This document shows, in pieces, positions 1 through 12,582 of a DNA stretch of 64,000 nt. Each line of letters starts with the position of its first letter. The stretch's first letter is position 1. A model generated the notes under the pieces. That model ran no database searches. It had not been told where the DNA came from and saw only the letters and a program-made list of their open reading frames with translations. Location: the NCBI RefSeq assembly GCF_026210795.1, contig NC_089432.1:2170001-2234000 (forward strand). Reading direction: 5' to 3'. This DNA is from Rhizophagus irregularis. Its lineage: Eukaryota > Glomeromycota > Glomeromycetes > Glomerales > Glomeraceae. The position numbers were made by a program, and so were the translations under genes.

Positions 1-774
1 GTACGAGACTACGAGTTAATAAAATTTCTATATTTAAAAACTAAAATTATATTTTTAATTATTAAGTAATACTAACAACAAAAAAAAAAATTGTGAACAC
101 ATACGGGAATCTTTGAAATAATAAAAACATACCATCTTCAATTTCAATTCTTTGTCAAATTAATTCTAAAGATTTATAGATGTAGGATTTGTTAGTTTGA
201 AAGCAACCTATATTAATAATATGATTGAACTAAACTTTTTCAATATAGATTAATTTCTTACTTTTATTATGAATAATCATTTAATTTATTATTTTATTAT
301 TTATCTAACTTTTATTAAATTATGATTGGTTCTAATTTAATTATTTATATAATGATGCTATTGCAATTAATTGACGGGAGAGTGCTATAAATTTCGCGAA
401 AGTATAGTATATGAAATGTTTTATAAATATAAATATATGATAGTATATAAATTTTAAATTACAATATTCATGGATCAATCAGTGAATTAAAAGCATAATA
501 TTCAATTTATATTATATCATGTCTTGGGCAGAATAAACAAATTTATCATGAATGAAAAAACTGCGCCATAAAATTATTTATTTATGATAAGTAAATTTTT
601 TTATAATAATATGATAATATTGAAACTTGTCTTTATTAATAACAAAGTAAAATAACAAATATAAAAGTAAAATAAAAAATTTTACAGAACAATAAAAAAT
701 AGTAGTAAACAAATATCAAAATATTACAGGTAAAATATGACAAGTTACAGTAAATTTTAAAATAAGTGAAACTA
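1..774. other. AT-rich intergenic, no gene seen
   Basis: Very AT-rich sequence with short A and T runs. All frames are broken at short intervals and I see no structured repeat. Confidence 0.6.
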
Positions 775-1197
775 TTAAAACAATTTTCCCAAATCAAATG
801 AAATTTCTCCAAAGGGAAGACTAACACCTATTTCTTTACCAAGTTTAAAACCAATACCTGCAACCTTAGCCTCTACGCCATTGGAGCCAATTGATCCACC
901 AGTGTCAGCACTGAGACCAATTTTTGATTTAAGGCCTCCTACTTCAAGATCTACCAAATCATAACGTGCTTCAACTTTAGCTTTGAGGCCATCAATAGCA
1001 TTTGCTGCAGCTTTTGCTCCAAGTCCTGCACTTAAAAGTTTAAGATCTCCTACATCATCACAGTATCTGTATGCTGAAGTACCATATTTTGCTTCTGCGG
1101 ATGCGCCAAACGAATCACTCTTTACTCCAGCTGAGGCTTCGGTGCAAAATAGATGATTGTTACCATCCTGATATGCTCGAATAGATTCTTTATACAT
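775..1197 (-). CDS. Small Gly/Ala-rich protein of unknown function (140 aa)
   Basis: Single-exon reading frame starting at a true ATG (1195-1197). I do not recognise a named domain. After a short polar N-terminus (residues 1-25) the protein is built from alternating small and hydrophobic residues rich in Gly, Ala, Ser and Val, with an 'AEAK/EAKV' motif recurring at about residues 35, 73 and 107 and a C-terminal 'SLPFGEISFDLGK' stretch. This looks like a beta-strand repeat fold rather than disorder. There is no signal peptide or membrane helix. GC content is clearly above the flanks, as expected of a real gene, and a TATA-like box lies about 100 nt upstream. Similar Gly-rich repeat proteins are, as far as I recall, multicopy in some fungi and animals; this is not verified. 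Confidence 0.7.
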   Translation of the reverse strand: MYKESIRAYQDGNNHLFCTEASAGVKSDSFGASAEAKYGTSAYRYCDDVGDLKLLSAGLGAKAAANAIDGLKAKVEARYDLVDLEVGGLKSKIGLSADTGGSIGSNGVEAKVAGIGFKLGKEIGVSLPFGEISFDLGKLF

Positions 1198-1296
1198 CGC
1201 GATAATGAAGCTTGGATTATTTTAGTTTTTTTTTTAAGAGTGAAATATTTTTTTTTGAAACTTTTTAGTCTGAAAGGGATTCGGATTTGATATGCC

Positions 1297-1304
1297 TTTA
1301 TATA
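1297..1304 (-). promoter_or_regulatory. TATA-like box of the 140-aa gene
   Basis: TATATAAA on the minus strand, about 100 nt upstream of the ATG at 1197. In such an AT-rich background chance matches are common. Confidence 0.35.
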
Positions 1305-4300
1305 AAAAAATTATCTCATATCGACATTTAGATTGAACCATTTACAACCCGATTTAGTATAATAAAACGTGTTATATTAAATTTTCAAAAATCATTTAAG
1401 AACCAATTTAGCATATCAGCTGAACAAACCGTTTAATGATACATTTTTCATCTTCTGATCCAATTTTTGATTACTCATCTGAATAATGTATACATTGTTG
1501 ACATAGAATGTGTTCTATGCCGTTTTTTCTTAAAAAATTTATACAAATTAAACCTTCTATGAAAAAATCTAAAACCTTTCTTATATTATATACGTAACTA
1601 TTCTATTAAAACTTTTCATTTATGAAATATTAACATTTAAGAACATTAATTGCATAGTGTGACGGTATATCTATTTGATGGATTTATTTGTAATTATGCA
1701 ATAAACCACATAAATTTTCTAATTTATCAATCAATTCATTATTACTATAAAAACTTTAACGTTTTTGTTCGTTAATGAATTTTGAACGATAAACCAATCT
1801 TAGTATTCATCAAAAAAAATAATTCTTGTTTAGGTTTCAAAAATACAATGTTAAAATTGAACAATAAGATTGCTTCGTAAATTGTATTTGACAGTCTTAA
1901 ATGATGATTGTCCGGAGCTGAGGCGGATGAATTATACTTTTTAGAAATAAAGTCATCTATTTTATTCATTTCTTAAATTTTTTAAATTGATTTCCAAAAA
2001 AAATGACACAAAATATGTATTTCAAATAAGAATCAAAATTTGAAATTTTTTGTAATTTTACGTGGGAATGATTTTTAGACCAGGTTGACCTAGATTTTAA
2101 AATAGGATAACAATCTTTTAGCTTGCAGTAATTGATCTAAATTTAACCAAATATGAAAATTAATGATTGAAAGATAGATCGTAATCATGGCGTGTGAATT
2201 CGTGATCTACAATTTTAATGGCCTATAATGATATCACCAAATTTATCTAATTTATTGCTATATCAGATATATATACACGCTAGGTAATCTACAAAATCCA
2301 ATCAGAAAGCTCAAATTGATGGTACCGACTTTTTTGTTTTTGTGTTACATTGCAGTGCGACTCCAATAAAGAATTTAAATAGTTTTTTTTTTTACGTAGT
2401 TTATTATAATATACGTTCAGATATGTATATATATATTTTTTTTTAAAAGAAAGAGACGATTTTGAATAAAAGTATTTTACTGCTTTATTATAAAAAATAT
2501 GTTAAAAAGTATAAGAATTTTTATGTGTAAATTAAATGTTTATACATCGATATAAATAGTAATAACTCGATGTGGCTTTGTAAGGGTCACAATAATTATT
2601 TTTTCTTATTTATTTTTAGAAACAAGAGATTAAGAGAGGATTTATTTGATTTGAACCAAAAAAAAAAAATAATGACACAAAAAAAAAAAGTGATGAGTTT
2701 ATTATTTGTTGTCAATTATTTTTTTTTCAATTTAATATTTCAATATTTAATCATTTTAATTAAAGCAACGTCTCAGCATCGTACTGTAATTAGATTTTTT
2801 CATTTATGGCCCGATTTGGAATAACATCAGCAGAATGGATTGTATGTTTTGTCACCTGATTCAATTATATGTGGCTGACTTATCTGACTAATGTGAGAAA
2901 AAAATATCGTTAAAAACGTATTTATACTTTTTTTTTTCTTAAATTAGATAGCTAAAACATTTCATATATACATCTGATTGTCCTGTTAGAAATGTTCGTT
3001 TGTGAATTATGGACTATATACAACTTGATTTGGAATATGACGAGGCTTTATTTGGAATATCTTTATGAGAATAAATCAGTACTGTACAATTTGTTTACTT
3101 TCTAAGAAAATAAACATTGTTGAAGTTCACGTTCGATCACAATTTTAATTTTAATAAAAATTATACTTCTATCAATCAAATCTTTCAGATTTGCGGACCA
3201 ATCTAAACGATTTATTTCGTCAAGTTAATCTGATAAAGAAAATAAACTTAGTATCCTATTACTGCCCTATTTACTTTAGGTTTTTCACTTAGTTGCTAAT
3301 TATAGAATTAATCGATAAAGTTATTTTCCCCAGAAATCTTGTGCCATGTTGCTTGTCTTTATTTGTAAATGGTCAAATATTATTTGTAACACATTAATAT
3401 CGTCAATTTTGGTAATTACCCCAGTCATGGGAAAATCCAAATCTATGGAGTTCGCAAATTTACCACAGCTGGGAAAATGAAAATTTTTTTTAACTATTTT
3501 AATTAGTTTAATTAAAAAAAGAAAAAAATGGATTTTTTTTACGTACAGTTCTGATAATAATATGCGAATTGCTGATCGAGTTGCGACAACTAAAGGAAAT
3601 GATATTTAAATTTTTTAATACAAAATTCATTTTTTTCTTTAATTTTAAAAAAGTATTGTAACAATCAATTTTACAAAAATGTAAACTAAATGTTGCATAA
3701 TAATTTATAGAAAATACTATATTAATATATCCTTATTAAGTTAACGCTAAGGTTAAAAAACTGCGACCAAAGGCCACAAAATTTGAGTAATAAACTTGCA
3801 ACTTTTTTAATAAATATAGTACGTACCACTTGTTTAATCGCGTTTAATGATATACAAAATTTAAAAATATTTTACATACTTCAACGGATTAACGATAGTT
3901 TTTGATGATTTAAACTTGTGAAAAAATGGATTTTTAATTTATCTATCAAACTATGAGCGTTCTCAAGCACACATCAGAACTAAATAAATAACAAATTGAT
4001 AAAAGTTTTAATCTAATTGCAGATCTTAAATTACGATAAATATTATTTTGTACTGTACATTCAAAATATCAGCATTGATGGAAACTTATATGAATTCTTC
4101 GGAGTCCTATCGATCCGTAATCAATATATATTTTTCCTTATCATGTAATTTAAATATTGAAAAAATTGAAATTATTATCTTGACTTCAATATTCGTCCTA
4201 CTCCAATTCAGAAATTTCATAATGCAGATTTATCTCATATTTTCAGAGATAAGGACAAAATGAATTGATATACGCCCTACAAAATTTTCAAAATTTTTAG
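1305..4300. other. Long AT-rich intergenic region, no gene seen
   Basis: About 3 kb of low-GC sequence with many A/T homopolymers. Open frames here are short, of low complexity and lack convincing composition. No inverted repeat with a target duplication was found by eye. Confidence 0.5.
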
Positions 4301-4581
4301 TCACTATCACCTAATACCATATAAGATTTACCACCCTGTTAACTATGCATAAGCAGGGAACCCCAGGACACCTATGTGGCCATCATAGGATCTATGGCAA
4401 TCTCATATAGTATTTAATAACAACAACTAAGTAAGTGTCATGAGTCATGGCATAGAAATATGTATCGTTTCCACGGGCACCACGCCCTGCCCTCCCATAT
4501 GGATCGGCTTGGGGATCACCTATGTGGCGTCATTGTAGCTACGACTTGTGCACAAAGCAGATGACTACTAGCCAGTAGCAA

Positions 4582-4830
4582 ATGTATGGTACGTACTACG
4601 AGCACATAAACCTCTATGTCAATCATAACAATCCACCATCCGGAAGACTTTCTGCGATCCCTCATCCGGTGAACACGTACTCGTACTTCCATCCGGCAAC
4701 TGTTATTTATACACCATTTAATGATATGACCCAGCCTCATTTAGTGTTAGCTTGTCCTCTATCACAAATAGATACCAAATTTGGCATTATTTTAAATGTA
4801 CCGTTTCAGTTGATTTGCCTAAAAAATTGA
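4582..4830 (+). CDS. Doubtful short reading frame in a GC-richer patch (82 aa)
   Basis: The patch 4340-4850 is markedly more GC-rich than its surroundings. It contains an ATG-initiated frame rich in Pro, His and Tyr in its first 60 residues. The last 25 residues run into AT-rich sequence, so the true end, or an exon boundary, may be earlier. No domain was recognised. It could be an exon of a decayed gene or a fragment of a transposon. The two 'CACCTATGTGGC'-like stretches near 4368 and 4517 suggest an internal duplication. Confidence 0.2.
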   Translation: MYGTYYEHINLYVNHNNPPSGRLSAIPHPVNTYSYFHPATVIYTPFNDMTQPHLVLACPLSQIDTKFGIILNVPFQLICLKN

Positions 4831-5715
4831 AAGAATCAAATGTGTGATAGACAGCAGAAAACATGTAAAAAAGAATCACAAAGCATCTAAACTGAAAAGA
4901 GTAGTTGGAGTGCGTGGTTTTTCACTTACAAAACAAGTTTCCAATAGCTAGTGAAACTCATACCCATATGTTATCTAAAGGCAGTTCCGCAAGTAAATAC
5001 AGTTCTTGATGTTGATATATATATTTTTTTCCGCCTTAATATTTATTTACGCATGAAAAAAAAGTATTTATATACGTGTGAGAAAAAAAGTATTTATTTA
5101 TGTGTGAAAAAAAAGGTATTTATTTGCGCGTAAAAAGTACTAATTAGATATTTAATTGAAAAGAAAGTATTTATAAAAAAAGTATTTAGTTGTGTCTAAA
5201 GGAGGAGTGAAAGAGATGGGTGTATTAAAAAAAAAGAAAAAGACTGTATAAATATTATTTTTTGTTGTACAAGCTTTTTATATAAGTATAAATGATATCA
5301 ACACGCAACAATATCAAATATGATTATATTGTAGCTTTTAATTACCTAATCATAACGTATTTACCTTCTTTTAGTATGTTTATTGTTGGATCAATGTTTG
5401 ATTCGTCAGAGTTTTTTAGATATAAATTGCAAATTTATCTATACGAAGATTAAACCAAGGAAGATTATATTACGCAACATCCAGATTATTTTATATTAAA
5501 AAAATAGATTACTTTATCGATATAACGATAAATTTTTTGCGTAATATTTAGAAATCGGCATTCGACCTTGAACGAAAATCATTCCATAAACAAATCTCAT
5601 GACGTCATTATATATGATGATGTGCAACTTTTCATTGGTTTTTTTATTTTGCCGTCAAACCTGTTATTATTCAATATGTTTGATATTTATTATATTTATT
5701 GATAATAATATCAAA

Positions 5716-5904
5716 ATGCAAGATACAGAGTATACAAATGAATGGGTTAAGCTGTCAATAAAGAATATTTCAAATTTTATGAATACAAACAATTACAATT
5801 TAACAATATGGTACCGGAGGTTTTACAAAAATTTATCGTGCAAATTTGTAAAAAACAGAAAACAATTCGCATTAAAATCTTTGACAACATCAAATTATTC
5901 ATGA
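5716..5904 (+). pseudogene. Protein kinase N-lobe remnant (Sel1-kinase family, exon 1)
   Basis: Begins with MQDTEYTNEWV, the same eleven residues as the intact kinase encoded at 57596-59777. The DNA continues to align with exon 1 of that gene through the glycine-rich loop to the QFALKS motif and the exon-end GAG/GTAATT donor. Small deletions shift the frame in the middle, so the Gly loop and the conserved Trp are lost in translation. Nothing resembling exons 2-5 follows. The homology starts before the ATG (shared AATATCAAAATGCAAGATAC), so this is a copied genomic fragment, not a processed transcript. Confidence 0.75.
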
Positions 5905-5958
5905 GGTAATTTAACTTAATAATAATAATGTTTTTTCATCTATGATCTTTAGTATAAT

Positions 5959-6093
5959 GGTGTAGTTAGCCGAAAAATTCAGAGTAAATTTTCGGCTAAC
6001 AACACCCAGCCGAAAAAAATTCATGTTGATCTTAAATATTTTATTGGGTCAACATCTACTATTTTTGGCTGAATATTTTTGGCTAAATACACT
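5959..6093. repeat. Small inverted-repeat element (MITE-like)
   Basis: The left end GTGTAGTTAGCCGAAAAATT is mirrored at the right end, 6075-6093, by a diverged inverted copy (GTGTATTTAGCCAAAAAT on the minus strand). An internal hairpin AGCCGAAAA...TTTTCGGCT lies near 5967-6000. A further copy of the left end occurs at 6107-6124. No clear target duplication was seen. Confidence 0.5.
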
Positions 6094-6600
6094 TTTTTTT
6101 AAATAATAGTGTAGTTAGCCGAAATATCCAAATAGCGATCATTGCTCATGTAACCTCCTAATTCACTTTATTATGGTCAATAGCACCCTCTTCCAATATA
6201 TAATACATTTGTAAAGTTTAAAATCAATCTAAACTTGTTTAATTGTCTAAATTAATGATTTTCGAATCCATAATTCTGGCCGAAATTTTCTTAATTCTGA
6301 CCTAAAATTGGTTAAATTTGAAAATTCCAGGTAAAATGTAACATCGTATTTATACAAAATAATCTTCAAACTAAATATTGAATATATAACTTCTTGTCAG
6401 TCTCTAAGTGTTTATTAAAATATTTTTTCAAATGCTTTTTGTTTTTTGAGTTGGATCTTAGCTAAAAATTAGTATATTAAAAATAAAAAGAATGCAAAAA
6501 ACTTGAAATTTGTCAAAGATAGTTGAACACTAGCAAAGGGGCTCAACTTATTCTTTTCTTTTCAACTAATGCTGTACCATCGTGGTATGAATAAGGACAA
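6094..6600. other. Intergenic, no gene seen
   Basis: AT-rich, with no coding frame above background apart from the partial repeat end at 6107-6124. Confidence 0.5.
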
Positions 6601-6619
6601 AAAAAGATTTAAAATAAAA

Positions 6620-9251
6620 TAACCTCTCCCCAGTTTATTCTGTTGTGAAGCACGATTGTTTATAGTAAATTCAGGAAGTGGAACTACTCGTAAAGCTAAT
6701 GGTGGCTTTCAACATCTTTATTGACCAAGTCTTCTAATTTTTCATATATTGTATTCGTAATAGATTTGTATGTTTCCCAAATCATACTGTACCATTTAAT
6801 TTTGTTAGAAGGTAAATTGACTTCAAACGCTCTAAATTTAACTATTCCTTTCTTGATATTTTACTGGAATAATAATATTGTGTTTTTGTATTGAAAGGTA
6901 ATTTTGATTTGCAAAACATTCTTTTACAAAACAATTTTCTGATATAATCATCTATAAATAAAAAAATTACATGTAAATCGAATCCTTTCCAAATCTTAAA
7001 AGAATTAAAATAACGAACCATAATTGTATTTAAATAATAGAGGAAGCGTCTTAGAAACAGTACTCATCCAACCTGCATAATCTGTTGCATGTCTAGAATA
7101 ATATTCCAAAAGGTAACAACAATAATAGTACCTTTAATTTCACGACCTAAATTGTAAAAATAAAAAATAATTAATTAATCCACTTAATGATATATAACCG
7201 ATAATGCTTAAAAATTATTAATTAATCAATACTTGCCTATACAATGATAGATTGCTAATTCCAAAACATTCTCTATTTCATGCTCTTTGGTGTTGTGAAT
7301 TTTAGCCTCCTTCTTTTTCCAAAATGTTTTCTTGGTATATGTAACTTATTGGCTTTATTAACATCATCATCATTTCCAAATAATATAAATTTTATCAAAT
7401 GATCACAATTACCAAGAACCAAATTTTCATAACATTGCGTTATTTGATAAATCTCCATATTATACAATTAATATATGCAACCATTTCCTCACACTTCGTT
7501 AAAAAAAAGTAGGAAAATATGTTAATCCAGTTTTTTGTTAAGAAATATATCGAATTCGTAAAATAAATAGTAAGCACTTACGAAATGTTCTTTAGTGTAA
7601 TTTACAAGAAATTTCTTACGTTTATTGATAAATTCCAATGCTTTACACATATGTCTAACTGCACTAGCTTTATCAAAAATATCTTGCTGTCGAATAATTT
7701 TTTCCATTTCAATTACAGTATCACTTCGCTACCTTTTTTCTTTTCCGTTCTCTCCTTTTCCATTCTAATAATTTCAATATCATCTTTTTCTATTTTGAGT
7801 TATCTAGTTCATCTTTACTCCTGTCCTTTGAAACTTTTTCATACCAATAAACTTTCAAACAAAAATCGTTTAATTTAAAATCATTTAATTTACTACTATA
7901 TTTAAATTCTTCAATCCGTATTCTTGTCTTTTCTCTTTCTTGATTTACAGGAATACCATTTATCCATATATATTCAAGAAATGGTTTTCCTTCGTTAGGA
8001 AGACTATCTTTGTTTTTATTACCATCTTGGATTTGATGCCAAATTTGAACAGTGGACCTACCAACAATAAGTTGTAAAGTTTCTACTTCTGTCCCTTTTT
8101 GGTTATGATAAAGGCAATAAGAATTTCTTTCGTAATCACTTGACACCCATGGTTCTTTGTCGGTAACTATTGGTCCGAAATTAACTTTTTTCTCGTAATG
8201 TACAATGTGACTAATATCTGGTTGTCTATTTGATTTTTTACCATATTTTTTAAGTAATTCATTTTCTAGACTTATAGCCTTATTTAATTTTTCCTTTTTC
8301 TCTTCTTCCTCTTTTTTTTTAACCTCTTTAAGGACCGATGAAACTTTTTCATCATTATCAATTTGGAAAATATTTCCCGAAGTTCTGGCTAGACGAGTAG
8401 CAAGAGTAGCAAGATTATCAAGATTATCTTTCTCAAGATCTTTCTTTAATTCCATCGTTGTTTCAATATCTCTAAAATTATTATACATGTCCCAGATTAT
8501 GATTTTCAGTTTTTTCTCTTTTTAGATACTACCCACTACAACTAGTTTCTTATCTTCTTCAATGAATTCTAATAAGTGAATTTTTTCAATGCTATCAAAT
8601 TTCTTTGATGTGGCTTCCAAACCATTTTCCATAAAGTATAACCTTAAGAAATAAACATATTAAATTTTAGTTATTTAATACTTTTATACGAGATTTAATG
8701 TGCAATATACATGAATTACTTACTTGACAGATTGAAGCTCTCGTGTAAAGCAGAATAGTTGCTTGTTCTTACTGATCGAGAAATTATTTCTATTATACTT
8801 TCTTATAAGTTTATCCTGACTATTTTTGACCCTTATTGTAATAGTATCTAATTTCATTTTTCCTAGGTTATAAACTAGAAAAATTAAAAAAAAAAATAAA
8901 TTTTATTGTGTATAATGTAATAACAGATTTGTAAAATTTTAAAATTTAATTATTACCTTCAAGTAATTGTACGTTTTCTTTGTAATTTTCAACCAGAAAA
9001 TATTTAGTATAAATACAAGATGAAATTAGGTTTATGCAATCAGATATTTCTGAAGAATCTAATGCCTCTAATTCACGATCGATACATTGCGGATAACCAA
9101 ATTTTTTATATAAACTAAAATTATCTTTACATTTAAAACTATATATACCACTGAAATTCAATATTACGAATCTTAAAGTAAAACATTCTTCTATTTTCTG
9201 AACTAGGAACTTCATTATTGCTTTTGGACACATGTATAAATTTACATATTC
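6620..9251 (-). pseudogene. Decayed multi-exon gene, resembles a Rhizophagus propeller/ion-transport family
   Basis: Read on the minus strand. Exons with good GT-AG borders are 9251-8957, 8874-8724 and 8642 downward. The long exon contains a Lys/Glu-rich coiled stretch, then motifs WVSSDYERNSYCLYH, ETLQLIVGRSTVQIWHQI and FLEYIWINGIPVNQER. Further fragments carry HLIKFILFGNDDD with LHIPRKHFG (7400-7300), YAGW-STVSK-LPLLFKYNY (about 7070-7010, frameshifted) and LALRVVPLPEFTIN (about 6690-6650). From memory this series is typical of a large Glomeromycotina family with a propeller-like N-terminus and an ion-transport C-terminus; I could not verify this. In-frame TAA at 8522-8524, a frameshift near 7100 and the missing 5' exons make it a pseudogene. 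The membrane segments are not recognisable. Confidence 0.6.
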
Positions 9252-9263
9252 CTGAAATACCAT

Positions 9264-9885
9264 AAATATGATGGAAATCAGTCTTACTTGTAGTAATAAA
9301 ACATAATGGTTTCCTTTTTTAATTTCTAGTCCAACGCGGTAGATGGTGGTCCTAGTTTCTTTTTTTCCCTTTCTTTCTTCTATTTTACTCTTCAGTCCTT
9401 CTTATATTATTTATATTATTCATTTATAAATTTTGATTAGGTTGACTGCGGGCAAATTTAGCATGACCCTGTAAGGTATTGTTATTATTTTATTGTTATT
9501 GAACAATCACAAAAATCACAATTTATTTTTTTTTTATTTTTGAAATTCCGAAATTCCAAAGAATATGAAAACCCGTTTATTACAGATACTTAGATCATGA
9601 TTTTTAAAATTATATCATTTTTTTATTTTAAATGAATGTATTTTATTTCGTATTATGTAAAAATAACAATAAACAATATCTGCTCGTAAGTATTGTGATC
9701 AAGACAGGTAATCATGTGATTTACACGTATCTGAGCTTCTGAGCTTATTAATCAGATTGTTTTTCGCGTTTCAGGAAAATCTGAAAGTACATGAGTCATT
9801 CCAAATAAGTTATGAGTCATTCCGATTTGATTTGAATCTTTTGGTAATTCAGATAACAAAAAAAAATATATAAAAGACCCTACTT
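9264..9885. other. Intergenic, no gene seen
   Basis: AT-rich, no supported reading frame. It leads into the pyrimidine-rich array. Confidence 0.45.
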
Positions 9886-9889
9886 CCTC

Positions 9890-10885
9890 TTTATTATTTC
9901 TTTAGTCTTTTCTTTTTAGACTTCACTTTTTTTTCGGTCTTTCTTTTTAGGACTTCTCCCTCTTTTTGTCTTTTATTTTTGGTCTTTTCTTTCTTTTGGT
10001 CTTCACTTTTTTTAAGACACTATCTTTTTTTTCTCTGTCTTTTTTAGACTTCACTTTTTTTTCGGTCTTTCTTTTTAAGACTTCTCCCTCTTTTTTTTGG
10101 TCTTTCATTTTTGGTTTTTTCTTTCTTTCGGTCTTGTCTTTTCTTTTTAAACTTCACTTTTTTTTCGGTCTTTCTTTTTAGGACTTCTCCCTCTTTTTGT
10201 CTTTCATTTTTGGTCTTTTTTCACTTTTTTTAAGACACCATCTTTATTTTTTCTAAGTCTTTTTTTTTGTCTTTTTAGGACTTCACTTTTTTTCGGTCTT
10301 TCTTTTTAGGACCTCTCCCTCTTTTTTTTTGGTCTTTCATTTTCGGTTTTTTCTTTCTTTCGGTCTTGTCTTTTCTTTTTAGACTTCACTTTTTTTTCGG
10401 TCTTTCTTTTTAGGACTTCTCCCTCTTTTTGTCTTTCATTTTTGGTCTTTTTTCACTTTTTTTAAGCACCATCTTTATTTTTTCTAAGTCTTTTTTTTTG
10501 TCTTTTTAGGACTTCACTTTTTTTCGGTCTTTCTTTTTAGGACCTCTCCCTCTTTTTTTTTGGTCTTTCATTTTCGGTTTTTTCTTTCTTTCGGTCTTGT
10601 CTTTTCTTTTTAGACCTCACTTTTTTTTCGGTCTTTCTTTTTAGGACTTCTCCCTCTTTTTGTCTTTCATTTTTGGTCTTTTCTTTCTTTCGGTCTTCAC
10701 TTTTTTTAAGACACCATCTTTTTTTTTTTCTAAGTCTTTTTTTTGTCTTCACTTTTTTTTCGGTCTTTCTTTTTAGGACTTCTCCCTCTTTTTTTTGGTC
10801 TTCATTTTCGGTTTTTTCTTTCTTTCGGTCTTCCCTTTTTTTTAAGAAACCGTCTTCTTTTTTTCTAGGTCTTTTTTTTTGGTGA
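9890..10885. repeat. Pyrimidine-rich tandem array with about 232-bp higher-order period
   Basis: About 1 kb of CTT/TTTTC sequence built from variants of 'TTCGGTCTTTCTTTTTAGGA' and 'CTTCTCCCTC'. The landmark GTCTTGTCTT recurs at 10131, 10363 and 10594, giving periods of 232 and 231 bp. Open frames across it on both strands (Lys/Arg/Glu-rich or Phe/Ser-rich) are products of composition, not genes. Confidence 0.85.
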
Positions 10886-10899
10886 AAATTAAGGGCTTG

Positions 10900-11650
10900 A
10901 GGTGCATTTGCGAAATCAATACTTGGGTTTCAAATTTCAATATTAAAGGTATGTTAAACCATTTCCCTTGTTTCTGGTGAAGGTGAACAAGTGGATGCAA
11001 TGATCAAGGAAGTTACGGCAACCTTGTGAGTCTGGCAGGTCTATCTATGATAACTCTGTTAACTGACGGACCTGGCTGAGAGATACGGATCAGATCTTCT
11101 CAGTGTTGAGGTCTACTATTCCGCAATCAGGAATAGTTATGTGCCTTCCTCAACTTCTTTCATGCAATGATTTGTTCTCATTGAGGACTTTTGGATTCAG
11201 AGAACTGGAAGCGCTTCGTGGCCACAGTTTTACTGTGAACGTCCTTCTCTGTTTTCAGAATTTCTGGATGATAACAAATCTTTGTGTGTCCAGGAGAGAT
11301 GTCAGTGAAAGGACACAATAACCTAAAGCTGTGTTTTTGTAAGTTCTTTCAAACAGATACTTGTAGCTATACCTTTTATTGTGCAATTTTCAGGAACGGA
11401 CGGTGAAAATATCGACACTAATATATAGGAAGAAGATCCGAACTACTTCGTTATGTTACTTGATACTTTAGAGGGATACTGCCTCACGTCACCTACCAGA
11501 TAGCAGGATGAAATTTTTGAGTACTTAGCAAAAGCTAACCATCCCTTTTAATTTATAGATGCTATATGTAAATCACGATGGGTCATATTAAGCCTCATTA
11601 AAGACCTACGCGTTTGACGCAAAATTTCACTAGAACATATTTCTGCTGTT
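10900..11650. other. GC-richer degenerate coding-like patch, unidentified
   Basis: GC content rises to near 40 percent. On the plus strand, fragments such as VEVYYSAIRNSYVPSSTSFM (near 11110), EEDPNYFVMLLDTLEGY (near 11430) and DEIFEYLAKANHPF (near 11510) read well but are separated by in-frame stops. A canonical-looking intron (GTAAGTTC at 11340, TTTTCAG before 11394) is also visible. It is probably an old pseudogene or transposon piece. I recognise no family. Confidence 0.3.
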
Positions 11651-11878
11651 ATTCTACTATTATATTCATTATGATCTCTATGATCTCTTTACTCCACATT
11701 ACGAATCTATATGAAAAGAAATTAAGTAATTATTATCATTATATATACGTAATACAACTAATATACCGTAAGTCAATATATAATATGTAACTTACCATTA
11801 TTTTATCTTGAAAATTTCTTCTTAATTCTAATTATTCATGAAAAGTCTAGATTCTTTTTTAAAATTTCTTTTATATTA

Positions 11879-12420
11879 TTAAATGACGATTATAATATTG
11901 ACGAATAGATGGATGTTTAAGTTGACAAAATTTTTTTCTACAATCAACCCATACCAACACATTCCATCGGGACTTTGCATATGATGTTCAGGCTTATTAT
12001 TTTTATAACATTTTCTTTTGATATTTTTTGAAAATTTTGAAAATTTTTCTAGTAAATTATCATTAACCACCGCAATATCTGTAACTTTCGGAACCTTATT
12101 AACCACAATTTTCGTTTTATTTTTTTTTCTTTTCTTTTTTCTTGTTAATTTTATCAACTTTTTTATTTTCTTATTTAGAAATTTTGTTTATCAAATCATT
12201 TAATTGACTGCTTGCATCATTAATTCTATTTTTAAATGGAGGAATTTCTTTTTTATTGTTACATAAATTTTAATTTGTGCTGGAATTTTATTTGTATCAA
12301 CGTGGATGTGTGTACCAGTTCTTTCTGCAATGGGTTTTATATTACGACCAATTAATTTACCAATTAAATATTTTGAGGAATTGGAATAGTTAAAGTTCTT
12401 GTATATTTGGAGTTTTGCAT
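11879..12420 (-). pseudogene. KH-domain protein gene, frameshifted (copy 1)
   Basis: Starts at ATG 12420 (MQNSKYTRTLTIPIP...). One frameshift follows about 18 codons later, after which the frame gives LIGKLIGRNIKPIAERTGTH, the core of a type I KH fold. In the invariant GxxG RNA-contact loop the last Gly has become Asn (IGRN). A Lys-rich tail and a short HMQSPDGMCWYG segment follow in shifted frames (12157-11879). KH domains bind single-stranded RNA or DNA. The copy at 16746-17180 is a close paralogue, and a third remnant lies at 17510-17595. The Mutator-like element begins 163 bp upstream of the ATG and may have displaced its promoter. Confidence 0.6.
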
Positions 12421-12573
12421 TTTTATTTTTTTTTAATGAAGAGAGTGAGTGAGAGAAAGAATGCTTTTTAAATTTTTTTATTAGGAAATTAATTTCCATA
12501 TTCGTAAACAAAAAAAAATGCGTGTAACACCTCATGACCTCGAAAGCCTTTCGGCACAATATATTAACCATGT

Positions 12574-12582
12574 GGTAAGTAC
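12574..12582. repeat. 9-bp target-site duplication, left copy
   Basis: GGTAAGTAC, identical to 16477-16485. A 9-bp duplication is the hallmark of Mutator-superfamily insertion. Confidence 0.95.

Noticed and set aside
9966-10885. Long Phe/Ser-rich or Lys/Glu-rich open frames on both strands
   Set aside because: They follow directly from the pyrimidine-rich tandem array; composition explains the lack of stops.
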